Shown here in pieces: positions 49,031 through 61,923 of a stretch of 64,000 nucleotides of DNA; the stretch's first letter is position 1, and each line of letters begins with the position of its first letter. The stretch comes from Daphnia pulex (Eukaryota; Arthropoda; Branchiopoda; Diplostraca; Daphniidae). The stretch is taken from NCBI RefSeq assembly GCF_021134715.1, contig NC_060026.1:9539001-9603000 (forward strand), written 5' to 3'. The translations under genes were made by a program, and so were the position numbers. Under the pieces are notes generated by a model, which did not search any database, was not told the DNA's origin, and worked only from the letters and a program-made list of their open reading frames with translations.

Positions 49031-51680
49031 TAGCCAACTCGTCTCTTTGAGTCTTTTGCCACTCTCGTCGCTACTTTGGCGGGTGTCTTTCTGACGTGGA
49101 GTGGAGTGGAGATGGGCTTTTCTCTTCTCGCTCGCTCACTTGATGCAACAACCCACTTGAATGGAATCGCCGTTGGGCAATACGCAAATGAGCCACTATG
49201 ATACACCGATCGCTATTTAAATTATACCAGCACACAAGTTTCACAGTTGCGATTCAAAACTGATTCGCCAGTCCAGTCCAACAAGAAATTTCAAAAAGAA
49301 GAAGTAGAAGAAGAAGTAGAAGAAAAGTTGTTAATCACCCGGGACACGCGAGATGGGTGAGCTGTCGACTGTGGCCAAAAATGAGCTAGCACATTGGCTG
49401 CTGGGACGCAATCAAAAGTGCTGGGGTAGAAACGCGCAGCCAAGTTGGAACGTCGACGAAGTGTGTCTGCTGTAGTTGTAGTTGTTGTTGATTAAACTTC
49501 ATGTAACCCTGACGAGGTGCCAGACAACAACGGTCGTTTGATCAGGGCGGCGATCTTGGCTCCCAAATAACCGGACACAGAAACGAGAGTCGAGTCTCAC
49601 CAACGGACGGTAGGAGAAGGAGGAGGATGTCGAGGCGCCGAAGAATGCCATATCACCAAAAACACCTGATTCGACGCACTCCTATCAAGGCCTCTCAGTG
49701 CCTAATTGTCTGACGATGTGTGAGAGGATAAAATAACATGTAACTCATATTACGGCGCCGATTATTGTAGAAGCGGACGCACAGAGCGGACGACCTGCAG
49801 CACCGCCTTCGAGTGATGACAGCAGCGCACTGATAAAAAACACACGGGGCGACGTCGATGTTATAATCGCCCACGCTGGTGGCCGGCCGGCCTCTCTCTC
49901 TCTGCTGCCAGCCCAGCACAACAGCAGCGGCAGCACTGGACCTATAGACCAGAGAAAAACTCGCACAGCCCCTTGATCTATTCTGTTTGTAATAGCTCGT
50001 GATAAATACACGGGCGGGATAAATGTTTGTTGGTTTGTTTTCTCACCAAGTCTTGTCGCACAGTGGATCTGTGAACGACTGAGTACCGGATAGTCTGGCG
50101 ACTTGTTTCTTAAACCGTATAGAGCAGCAGCCGCAGCAGCGGGAGTGTGTAGAATTGAACGAAGGGGGAGGGGAAAAGAATAGAACGGGATTGTGGTGGT
50201 GGTGGCGCACAGAGAGAAGGAAAGAGAATGGCAAACTTTTTCTCTGACAAAACAGCCCAGTCGACATGTAAGTATAACGTACGTTTTGAGTGTAGTGTGT
50301 GTACCTCGGCGGTTATTTTTTTTTGGGAGGGAGGGGGTTGTTGTCGAAGCTTTTTTGGCGCTTGCTCCGGCGTTACACGGTGAACGGAGCAGCGAAGAAT
50401 GAGAGAGGCTGGACAGAGTGTTCAGTGCCGATGGGAGACTCTGTCTCTCTTTTTTCTTTTTCTTTTCTTTCTCGACTCGGCGTGTAGTGACGCAAGGTGG
50501 TCACGTGAGCCGGCTCCTCCCACATTTCTCCTTTTTCTTTATTCTCTTTTGACTTTTTTTTTCTTACCATCATCTTTTATTTGCGCCTTCTGCATTTCTC
50601 TCTTTATATTCTTCATCTTTTTTCTTTTTTCTTCTTTTTTCTCTCTCTCGCTCGGCCTATGTGATGAGCGGCGGCAATGTTATGGCAATCTGTAGGGACT
50701 CTCCGGAGAGAATTGCGGAAACCCAATGAGAGAAACACGACGACGCGTCATATTAAGCCTACCCATAGATCTATCAGAATATACTATAAGGAATACTGCT
50801 GGTGAAAGAGCTCGTTACAAGAACTCATCCCCCCATCGTCCCGGGCTTGACGACTCCTACAGCAGCAGCAGCAGTCAAGCTCGAGCCGATATACAACAAG
50901 GCCGGCAGGAGCAGCAGCAGCAGCAGCACGGGATATAGAATGTCTTATAGTACATGCTCTACTGCTCGCACAATTTCTAGCCTCCTTCCTGTGCTCTTCT
51001 TATCATCATCTCCACAAAATGTATCTATATACGTATGTGTGTGCGTGTGGAGTAGGAAGAGTCAGTTCAGACAACTACATGCGCCCACCCCCTCCCATAC
51101 AGTCCATGAATAGCCCTTAATGCTTTTACGTCAGTCAATTTGGGAATTTCGTCTAGCGTGTATATCTACGTTCCTTTTTTTTCTCTCTGTACCGACCACA
51201 CATACCAACAGCCAACACAAAGCCAACGGCGATGGGATTTAGCGAAGAATTAGAGCCCAAAAAGAATTGTGACGAACAGCGCGAAGTGTTATTATAAATG
51301 TCAGGGATCATCACGTCGGTTGTGACGATGATGATGACAGCCAAAACATAAAAAAGAACTCGGGAAAAGATTAGTGTAGTAGAGACCGCTGCAAGGTAGT
51401 AGTTATCTTCGATTGCTGTTGCACGCCTTATATATCCTCGCCATCTTATTGTAGACAGGGCTAGATTTGTCTTTTATTTCTTTACGGTTGGACGCCAATA
51501 TTAAACGGAATTGGGTACAGCCTAAGTATAAGCCCAGCTGTGGGGGGAGAGACAACAAACCGAGCTCAGAAAAACCGCATCTTCATCCAGCGCGTTAAGA
51601 TGTTGCGAGAGTACACCCCGAAGCCACCATGCAGGCCTGTCATCAGTATACATGGCGTGGCGAATCTTTTGTGTAAAAAT
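49031..51680 (-). promoter_or_regulatory. Upstream flank of the receptor gene, probable 5' UTR and promoter
   Basis: GC-richer sequence directly upstream of the receptor ATG on the minus strand. It contains CAGCAGCAG runs (50860-50930) and pyrimidine tracts (50450-50650). No TATA box could be tied to a start site, and an additional untranslated exon is possible. Short ORFs here lack motifs. Confidence 0.35.
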
Positions 51681-54058
51681 CCCGGGTAAAAAATTTCGCT
51701 TGGTCCAATGTTGGTGCCGAGCCAAAAGCAATGGTTGGTCCAACATTGTTGCCGCACAGCGGACCAGGCATGGTTTAATATTGAAGCCAATATTGATCAG
51801 CAATATTCTACCAATATTCTACCAGTTCACAATTACAATATTGATCACCAATATTGTACCAATGTTCTACCAGTATACACAATTAAAATATTGGAACAGG
51901 CCCGGGCCGATGTGCGACTCCGATCTGGAGCCAATAATGGAGGAAAACTACATTGGTCCACTATTACATTCACAGTAACAGGTTACCAACATCTAGCCAG
52001 TACTGGTATTCCAATATACTCCACCATATGATTCTGGGTTAAAAAAAGGTGGCAGGTACCGATGCTCTCTCAAGTATCGGGGACTACCGGAATTCCAGAA
52101 CTGGTTAACTGTTGATGATCGTAGGAAATCCAACACATCGAGTAGCTTTCGAATATATGCCATTCTTTGTTGCGTTAATCGTTAATTCTGTTAGCCAATT
52201 TAATATTTTTAAGAAAGATGATTTAGATATTTATTATTTATAACCATTTATTACCTTTTTACCTTATTCTGGAATTGAACCATGAACCTTCCTGGGATCC
52301 GCTAACTAGATGAACACCTTACCATTGTGCCACTTCATGTTACATTACAGACACAATAAAGAGATGCCATATCGACACTTCAGCTTGCATATAAGTTCCA
52401 ATGCAAAAATTTTGGTTTGAGTAATGAATTATATTTGTAAGGTTAAGTTGGTCTTCGTTTGAATTGGTAAAATGCAGTTTCGATACACTAGAAATTTTTT
52501 ACTTAACCGAAACTTGCACATGGACTCCAATGACGTGTCCGTTATTTGGAGAAAATTATTTTAAATATTTTTGGAAAAAATAATTCTAGGACAATAACTG
52601 CCTAAAAAAGGATAATAAAATGCGTACAACCGGACATAAATTCACCTTTAAATAGCCAATTAAGAAGGTTAAATTCATAAATTGAAAAAGAAAACCACTG
52701 ACCAGTGAAACCGTAGCTGAAATCTCTAACCACTAGATCATTTCTTGATACAAATTATAAAGTTTTTGCTATCCTTATTGACCATAGTATAAAAAGTGAC
52801 CCTGTCTTCTGAAATATTTTCGTCCCCAGTAGTCGGCAATGTAATATTATATCGTTCTCATGTCTGTAAAAATATCTCAACAAGACAACAAACTTTGACT
52901 GGTTGAACATTAGATACTCCACACAAAATCGCTCCAACTGAATACATTTTAAGTTGTTTAGAAATATCCTGGCTCAATCATTTGGCATTAACTCGTTTTA
53001 CCTATTTTGCACTGGATTTGGAATTCAGACATTGCTGGATGTAATAATATTGGCAGTTTATTGGGTTGACAATTCAAAGCCGATTCAAGTGTGTTGGTTA
53101 TATGGTAATCGCTATTACATATCGGATGTGTAGTCTTGTTTTTGTGGGATGTGATTTGAAATCGTTTTAATCTTGGTGATTACTTATTGATATCCGTATA
53201 ACATTTCGGTGTTGGTAGAGTGCCGGTTGGCCGAATGGAAACTTGGATTTCATCAGGCTAATTACTATAACCTTGTCCCCATGCTGTTTTCAGATCGTTT
53301 TTAACTATAGAATTAACGTAAAGAAATTCAATATTTGAAGAATTTTGGTTTCCCGATAGTACACTTGTATTTCCTCAGTTGGATTTTAAAGTTAAGCGCA
53401 ATGTTGTACTTAGCTCGTCATTTGATTAATCAATTTCTGTTGAAAATTCAGTATTAACCTAATGTTGGTTTACCGATGTAAGACTCATATTTTACGATTG
53501 AATTTTTAAGCTGCGCCCTATGCTAAACAAATGTTGGAATTAATCTACTGCATAATTTTTAGTAATAAATTATTGGCCGAATATTGGCAACGACTAGTTT
53601 TTTCGTATTGGATTGGCAAGCTTGACCATATGCGGTACCAACCTCTCGATTTTAGTTTTGGGCTAAGCTGAGAAAATCAGTGTTAGTGAAATGTTGGTTT
53701 ACCATTAAGAGAATTGTAATTGAAGTGTTGAATTTTTAAACTTGTCCCTATACTTAACTAATCTTGGAACTCTTTCATTAGAAATGAAATGTTGGTTGCA
53801 TATTGGTTAAACGCGATGTATACAAATCGAAAACTCAGAGTTGCATAGACATTGGATTGGGATCGGGGTATTTACATTGGTTAAAACTGACTATCTAAAC
53901 TTGGCCCAATATTCATATTGACTTGGCTTTTTGAAAACGAAATTCTAATATTTTTCCAGCCATGGCCCAATTTCAATTTATTTATATAGATTAACCAATG
54001 CAAACCGATCCAAAATGAACATAGGTTTCACATTGGTCAACATTGTTTGTTGCCCGGG
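51681..54058. mobile_element. Candidate non-autonomous element with inverted CCCGGG ends
   Basis: The left end reads CCCGGGTAAAAAATTTCGCT, then TTGGTCCAATGTTGGTGCC. The right end, read on the minus strand, is CCCGGGCAACAAACAATG, then TTGACCAATGTGAAACC. These are alike enough to be diverged terminal inverted repeats. Inside, the sequence is dominated by imperfect CCAATATTGG/CCAATGTTGG-type words (dense at 51700-52020 and again 53660-54050). There is no transposase frame. AAT occurs on both flanks but is too short to prove a target duplication. The base composition is sharply more AT-rich than the flanks. Element class is unknown. Confidence 0.4.
52262..52334 (-). repeat. tRNA-derived SINE-like sequence
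   Basis: Read on the minus strand it begins GTGGCACAATGGTAAGG, matching a tRNA A box (TGGCNNAATGG), and ends GGTTCAATTCC, matching a B box, at tRNA-like spacing. The stems do not form a clean cloverleaf, so it is a SINE head or tRNA pseudogene rather than an active tRNA. A weaker A-box-like word (TGATCTAGTGGTTAGAG) on the same strand at 52724-52740 may be a second degenerate copy. Confidence 0.5.
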
Positions 54059-57000
54059 AATAACGATTACAGTAAAGGGGGGAAAGAATGGAGCCAGAAT
54101 TTGAAGGGAGGATAAAGAAAAATAATAAAAAAAGGATATATTTTCTTATGTATAGAAACTTTCGTCATTAGCCTATATTATGCTTCCAGACAGTATTATA
54201 TTATAGTGTGTATATCCGGTATCTGTACATACATTTGCACAAGGCGGGAAAAAGAGTCTTTATAGATCGTGGCCAACTGTGTATTGCGCATCAGCGTGTT
54301 GTGTCTTATTGTTGTCGAACACTTTTCGCGTTATAAAGGAAGCAGCAGAGCAGCTATACCAGAATATATATAAGAAGATGAGCTTGTTATCACTCAGCTT
54401 TTTATCTTTTTGGATGGTTTTCTTTTATTTCTACTTTTTTTGTGCGCATTTTTTTCCCTCCCCGAAAATTCCTTTTGCTTCTCCATTCCTGCCACGAAAA
54501 TGCCAAATGAAGTGTTGGGAATGAATAGCTTCATAGAGCCAGTCAGCCAACTAACTTGACAGCTCTCCCCCCAACCAAGAGAGGAGAGCTCCAACTACGG
54601 CCATCAGATACCGGCCCAGCAGGCACGAGGCTGATGTGTGTGTCTATGTTTCAGACCTATATCGATGGGGAAATCGGGGAAAAAAGGGAAAACTAAATTA
54701 CTTTATCGATCAACTTCTATTTCTCTTTTATTTTATTTTTTTATTCTCTTTTTGGGCCACCGCCCGATTCCAGTAAATTGGCGTTTACAAATGAGGCTGA
54801 ATAAGACGAGAGACGAACGGACATGTTGACTCGGTTATCACAACAAAAGAAGCTCACAAGGAAACAAAACAAATAACATTAAATTTGATTCCAACCGCCG
54901 GGCTGCTGCTGCGCCCGCCAGCGTCATTAGTGATGTTCGGTAATCATTGGTATAATGGTGCACCTGTGCGGCGCGACCCAGCAGCCAGCGTGACACGCTC
55001 CGTTCATATAATGGAATTCACGACAATTTAATGGTAATAAAGATTCGTGCCGATAGTAAAACAAAACTGTCGGTTTGGCATTTTTGTGTATATACACACT
55101 TTTGCAATCAGCCAAATAACGAACGGATCGAGGAATTTGGTTGTCGGCCTCACTGGAAAGTGGCAAACGATCAAACGGGAAAAAAACTGAATCCGTGTTC
55201 TATCGAGGTCATGGTTGCATACAGCTGATGCTGCTGTATAGTACATGCGATTTTTTTTTCGTTCCGTACGATTTCACGAGAACGATAGGTTCAATGGTTC
55301 ACGCACGGCCGTGCAGCATACGTCCAGCACAGCCCTTGAGAAAATCTCGAATGCAAATATTTGATAATAGGCTGACCTACTGTTTTTTAAAAAAGGCGCC
55401 CGATTGCAACTCTACACACAATGAGCTGAAGGAACATGGAAAAATAAAATGAGAGAGAAAAGTGAACCTGTCAAAGGAGAAGCTCGGCCCAGGCTGACGG
55501 TGATGAATTGATTCGCGTTTCTCATTTTGTGTTGTGTCTTACTGTCTTGTTCCTTTTATTCTTTGCGCACTCCTTTTATTCGTTATGTTCTCTCGCGCTC
55601 ATTCTTCTTCTTCTTCGTCTTTCACTGGTTTAGGCCAAATTCTCACTTTTCCATCTAGCGTCTAGACACGATCAGCGTGCGTGTCAGCCGTAGACAACTC
55701 TATATGCGCTGTGTGTGTGTGTACAGTACACAGCACTCCACCTATAGACGTCATCTCGAAATCGAAACGGCTTGCCAGTTGTATCTATTTACGAAAAATC
55801 GGAATTTACACCCGGTGGCGGATAGTACGCGACAAAAGTTTCTCTTCGCAAATAAATAATTTTAGAATTTCTTTTTGTGTGCAAAAATAAAAATAAAATG
55901 GCCACATATTCTTCGGTCTGGCAAACCTCTACTTAACCGCTACACACACACTCAGTCACTAATCAGTCTTGCTGGCATCGTTATATTCCAAAACGAAAAG
56001 CAGCAAAAGGATGTCAAAAACCAAAGTAAATTATTTCATTTCTTTTTAATTTGGATGACAAAAAAAAAAAAAGTAAAAACGAGAAGCCAAATTTAAACCT
56101 CTGCCACTTAACAGCTAGAGAGCTAGACGGACCTCTACTGGTTTGTCATTTTCGAGAGAGGAAATTGGCAACACTAGAGAGAAAGAGAGAAGAGCGTGTT
56201 GACGCCCACTCTTGTTAAGACTCTGCATCCGTGACCATTTCAAACGGCTTCGTTCTATGTCATCGAGACAGGCCGCACTCGATTCCGCTACCTAAAACTT
56301 ATTAAATCAACAGTAGGGTATACATTATACGGGAAGGGGGGGGGGGTTGTCCGTGGGATGATCCCGTTTGTTTTTATTCGCCATCTAGCTCTAAAGCTTG
56401 GGCAGGGTTCGTTAATCATCATTTCTCATCCAGACTACGCGACTATTTCATTAAGGATTGGCGACTAGTCTTTTATACAAGTTGCTGCTGGTGACTGTGA
56501 GGGCTGTCGACAGCAAAGCAAAAGAACTCACAAGTACGTATAAAACCAATCCTCATCGTGAGCGCGAGCGGTGTGTGTCTGGCGTCATTTGTTATGTTGT
56601 CACGGCCTCGCAGACAGTGAGCGATTTGTTAAGGGACAAGCCGAAAGGGAAACATCTCAACCTCGTTTCGCAATTCCCGCGCTACTGGCTGGCTGGCTCG
56701 GCTGGACGCGGCCATCAGCACAGGAAGAGTCTACTCGTCGTCTATACACACTATACAGTCCATCTAAACTGCTGGAACACGACACCCCAGTGTCTGTCCA
56801 TATACCTCTATAGATGTCTGCTGGCGCTCTGGTACATGTACGTCACGACTATTGGGACCGACAGTCCCATTGTCAGTCACGCGTGAAAAAGGAAATATCG
56901 TCCACGACTCAACAGACATCCCATCAGCGGATTCGAAAGAAAACCACTTCCCTTTTTAGAATTGCATAGCAAATAGCGGCGAGACGCTTAAGTCGAGATC

Positions 57001-57790
57001 GATACACGTTGCCAATATCAGCAGCAACGGAAACGAAGAAAAGAAATCAAATCCATTTGACCCACCCATTTTTTATTTGCTTTCTCTGACCTTTTCTGCC
57101 TCGCCCAGATTCACTATCCCCCGGCCCATCATATTCCGGAACCGATAGCCTTACCGACAAAAAAAGAGGAAGAAAAAATTGCTATGGAAATAATAATAAA
57201 AAAAAGAAAGAAGAAGGAGAAAAAATCGATAGATTCTGGCGCATATTCCAGACGTATAAGTGTGTAGAGACTGAAAAGGCCACTACGGTGTATTATCATT
57301 ACGTCACTCAAGCTCCACGCTCTTCTAATCCCATCCACAAACACACACAAATAATATAATCCCGAAATCCTTTATTCACACTTCGCAGACTGCTGACGGC
57401 GCTAAAGCCTATTACTCGTAATAACTAACCCATAGGTGAAACTTCTCCTATTGGCTGGAGAATGATTGAGAAAGTCGGGGTCAAGATTCAGACCAGCAAC
57501 AGTATAGACGTTAATTTATAACAAGAACAAATAATGCTTTTATATAGCCGTTTATATGCGGTATTTAACGGTCTGGCCCGGGTTTGGTGTTTAACTACAC
57601 ATATAGACGATTTGATTTGAATAGATTCGTTGAATTTATGTGAACCAATTGCGAATGGACAGAATGGTCTGCCCCGCAAGGCTCTTATGAGGAGTCTGAT
57701 CCGCCATAAACTTGCACAAACCGCAGCCGGGCATTGCAGCAAATGTATTTTGTTAGTTCAACCGTTGCCCGTTGGCTACTTTATCCAGTA
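54059..57790. other. Intergenic, no supported gene
   Basis: ORFs such as 54279-54524 and 56458-56886 lack motifs and splice context. The sequence resembles the receptor introns (GA and CT patches, CTATATA words). No RNA gene was recognised. Confidence 0.4.
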
Positions 57791-58053
57791 TCCTCGTCGT
57801 CTGTATATGCTCCGATTCCACCGCTCAAAATCAATGAATGCTGGACCCGCAACTTGGATTCAGTCATTACACAAATAGTTAACAATTATCCAGGAATAGG
57901 ATTTTGGGTGGTCAACGCCCTTGCGCTTGTTAGTACTCTGCGTTTACCGCTGTTGGCCAATCTCGGTGCGCTAGTACCGCGCATTACAGTGGGCGTGCAG
58001 ACTCGTAACGATGGCAAAACTGTGGGGCTGCTGCCCATACGAAAGATACTTGG
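57791..58053 (+). other. Exon-like open segment, unidentified
   Basis: It is bounded by an acceptor-like TTTATCCAG and a consensus donor (CTTGG|GTGAGT at 58054). The frame stays open for about 87 codons, with a hydrophobic stretch (IGFWVVNALALVSTLRLPLL). The next plausible downstream exon (58163-58301) does not join in phase. I cannot name a family; it may be chance. Confidence 0.18.
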
Positions 58054-58301
58054 GTGAGTCTATACATTGCTGGGTGGTGGTTTTTGTCGCTGTGCTTTCT
58101 AAACCGGCAGTATATAAAATAGAGTGCTTGAGAATTTCTTTTTTTTTGTCCCCTTTTCCTGCAATCCAAGCAGTCGGTGATGTCAATCGTTCAACCGCCC
58201 CATGCCTGACTCTAGACGAGCCGGAGGAAGTTTATCCGCAAGAACATCTGCCAACTGTCGCAAAAATGAACGCCTCATGCCTTGGCAACCGAGGCACCTA
58301 G

Positions 58302-59387
58302 TGACTGGCCGGCAGCACAGCTCCTAAACATTCCACATCTCGTCTTTCCCTTGCTGCTGCTGCCACACAGTCCGTTCTGCGGCTTGCTAAAAATAACGGC
58401 TATGGTTATATGCTTGTCGTAAATATCATCATAATACGCCCGTTTTCCGACTGTTTTTATCTGAAAATGAGGATCCCTTTTTACGATGTCTAGTTTATTA
58501 GTTATTAAGCCAGAAGAGACGGAGGCATTGTATTTAGAGGATATGTCTTCTTCTTCTTTTTTCTTCTTTCTTTTTTCTTTTCCTCATTTCGCAAATCACG
58601 ACTCATCCATTATTGCCGAGCGCATTCCGTTTTCTCTCACTCGGCGATCAGCACAGCAGCGCGGGACTGTGTGTCCAACAGTTTGCCCATTTTTTATCCA
58701 CTGCACGGGAGTGTGTATATAACACAAACAGTGCGCGTGACAAGTAGTACACCGAGGGAATGCTCAAGCCACCGCGGGTCCATGGGTCTTGGGTCAACAG
58801 ACATTAAAAAAAAAAAAATACAACAGTTTCATTCGGCTATTTTTGGGCCGCGATTCTCTGTGCAGAAAAGCGGAAGTGCGTCGCGAATTCCTGTGTAGGA
58901 CCACCAAATAAATAAATCTAAACGCACGCGAACGAAGATTCAAAAGAATTTGTAAAGAGACGCACCGCATCTCTACAAGGATCTCTTATCAAAAGAGATA
59001 CAAACACAGTTCCATGGCCGATGCTTATACATTTCATATATACACGTAACGAGTTCCTTTTTATACATTGGGTGGCACATGTGGGAAAACCACGACAACC
59101 AAACATGCCCGGGCAACGGGACGCGCGCGAACACAAACGGAGCTGTTGTGTCTATTGGTGTTGTTGCTCGTCGTGACCTGCCAAAGGCCGCTGAACCCTC
59201 TGCGCATCTTGTGAGTCGACCCGGCGCGGTCGAAACCGTTTCGCATCCGCGCCATCCGTAATACCACGCCAACTTTCCTCTATTCCAAAGCCGCGTCGAC
59301 GATATATATTTCTCGACTCCATTGGGAATGACAAGTTTCAAAGGAAACAACAGGGACCCCCAACTTACGACGTCGTTTTCATCATTT
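58302..59387. other. Intergenic, no supported gene
   Basis: Overlapping ORFs on both strands (58973-59410 minus, 59079-59261 plus) have no motifs. A minus-strand MGDNVWIVNDENDV segment followed by GTAAGT (59410 down to 59369) was noticed but could not be extended. Confidence 0.35.
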
Positions 59388-59751
59388 ACGATCCAAACAT
59401 TGTCTCCCATGAATATAGTTGATACGTATAAAACGTCATAGTGTATAGCCTATACACGCACAGCTCGTTATAAGACGTAAAGTCGCATAAGGATTCACTG
59501 GAAGGGTACCGCAAAGATGGTAATGCGCAACTTCTGAAACGTTTTCTTCTCAGCGGATGAAAACGAAACACTAAACTTGTGTCGACAGTGTTTTGATCAG
59601 TGTGAAAGTAGAAATAATACACGAAAGGTTCGTCTGTTCCGACACAGTTCGGATCAAGTGCTGTCGTAATGTAAGACCATCCCGACCAATGGAACGTAAC
59701 GCTACAAGCAATACAAAATCTGACAAGTTGGCAAAACACCAAAAGCAACTG
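59388..59751 (-). other. Candidate 3' terminal exon on minus strand, unidentified
   Basis: A strong acceptor on the minus strand (TTTTTACTTACAG) precedes a frame of about 120 codons ending in TAA at about 59388. It begins with a hydrophobic segment (LLLVFCQLVRFCIACSV) and contains DPNCVGTDEPFVYYFYFHTD. The other two frames close quickly. No upstream exon could be joined and no family is recognised. Confidence 0.2.
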
Positions 59752-61923
59752 TAAGTAAAAACAACAAAAAAGTGGGCAGCAGCGAAAGATCAGTCGATCC
59801 TCGATCGTATTTCCATTGTTTGTTTGACTTTGCTGGGCTTCTTTGCCTTGTTGTTTTTGTCCGTTTTCCTCGCCGCGCGTGCGGTGTAACAGGAGCATCG
59901 GAGCACATCAAAGCGAAAGGGCGAAAACCGCCGAGTTTTGCATCGGACACGCTATGCGTATCATTCCCTTATTGGAGAAATGCACGACACATTGCGGTCT
60001 AAAGAAGACAAATCATCTTTTATCCTCCTTTTTGTTTTTTTACTGACCGGAGCCGCGCACTTCGATAAGGACCTATCCGCCATTCCACATGGCTGCAGCA
60101 GTCGGAATCTAATTACACATCTATATATTTCACGAAGTTTGGAGGGGTTTGCCCGTCTCTCTCGCTGTTTGATTCTCATCACAACAAGAAAATAGTCGAT
60201 TCAAATCATTCAAGGGCCCGCGGTTTTCATAGAGATAACGGGCTGGCCATTAAACTCTCTCGATATCCCCACTGTTTATTGCAAACGGCTTCTTCAACTT
60301 ATATCCAAACGATTAAGTCATATACTATTGAGAACGATGCAAATAGTTTGACATCATCGGTTACATGTTTCACAAGATGGGCGCGGAAAATGCGCGAATA
60401 TATATCAATTGGTTCGATTGATCGCCGACGGCCTCTATTGAATAATGATGACCCAAATGCCTATGCCCATCTTTGTAACGTACATCTTCTAATGGATGAT
60501 GGATCGTGGTGATCTCTCCTTCTCGCCATCCATGGCTCCTTTTTGTGTACAAGGAGGGAACTGGAGCACGACGAGGCCTGCCTTCGCTTCCATGAATTCA
60601 TGCCGATAAGCCGGATCTCAGAACTTATTGAGAACCCTCCGTGCGCTATCTCACCGTATATTGCGAGAGCAATATTAAGCTGGGGCCGAATTACTTTAGA
60701 CGTGACATAATAGGTGACACACACACACACTCCTTTGGTTTGACTATGAGAAATGACAATGGAGGCGACGAGGTAAGCGAGTTTAATTTCGTTTGCACTT
60801 TACGCTTCACTGGCAGTCTAGTTGACAGCGGCATTCGAGATTCGAGTGGCCCGCGTACGCTTGCGTCATTCAAATAAGTCGGCTGGGTATATAGGGGGGA
60901 AACGTGCTGGTCATGGGCGGGCTGGATAAATTTCAATGCGGAAAACTACATGGTCAATGCGTTCCTTGCCTATTCAATTCGACTGACGTAAGGAATTACG
61001 AGAGTACCCATCTCCGATCCCAACTTATTTACTCTAGATCCACTTAGCCAGAGAGAAGAAGGTATAAATGGACAGACGAGAGAACGTGTTTAGAAGTAAC
61101 TCTCGTTTTTTCGACCCTCTCTTATTCATACAAGTTAGAATCTCGAACTTGGGCCTCTGAGATTTACTTTTCTATTTGAAGATGTAGGGGCTAGGGGGGG
61201 GGGGCACTAACGTCATTCATTGATAAATTCTTCTCAGCTTCGTGTTACTTTCACAAAATGGCGTTTATTTTTATTGGGGCGCCTAACTTTAACGCGGAGA
61301 ACCTTTAACAGTATATATTCTGATTCCTGAACTTCTCCAGTCCGTTGAGTGCGGGATCTGTTTGCTTGGGTCACGAGTTTGAATTCGGGATTCCTTTTAC
61401 TCTCGTCAAGAAATAGGTCAACAGAAGTGAAAAAGGCGGTGAAGCGACGAGACAAAGAAACGAATTGAATAGATAAAAGGAATTTCCAAGAGAGCACCAC
61501 GACGAGGCTGACTCAAGTACCAATATCCAGGCAAAAAGCTGAGAAATCTAGACTAGAGAGTTTGCATGGCTGTCCGAAACATTCTCACTTGGCTCCCTGG
61601 ATTGTCTTTGAAAGTCTTTTGAAAATCAGGCAAAGTAAAATAGAGACACACACCGGATTTAGTGGAAATGCGCTTTCTTTGTATTAAAAAAAAAAATCAT
61701 CAGCGAGAAATAACGCAACCAAACTCGTGCTTCGAAAATCACACACTTCCGGGTAAAAACAAAATACTGAGTTTGAAGAAAACAGAAGTATTTAAAAAGG
61801 CTAATTAAATACTGATACTCTGATCCCTCCTTTTCGTTTGTAATAGAATATCAGGTAAGTTAAAGTTCTAAAACTTCCATCTTCCAATTCATTTCCCATA
61901 AATATCTGAATGCCACACACGTT
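59752..61923. other. Intergenic and 3' flank of the helicase, no supported gene
   Basis: Short overlapping ORFs only. The part adjoining 61923 is the expected 3' UTR of the minus-strand helicase. An 11-base G run lies at 61194-61204. Confidence 0.4.

Noticed and set aside
48483..49094. Plus-strand ORFs over the receptor's first exon
   Set aside because: Antisense shadows of the exon encoding TM1 and TM2.
53205..53280. GGTTGGCCGAATGG, resembling a tRNA A box
   Set aside because: No B box follows at the right distance, so no tRNA or SINE can be supported here.
56458..56886. 142-codon plus-strand ORF
   Set aside because: No domain, no splice signals and overlapping frames; treated as chance.
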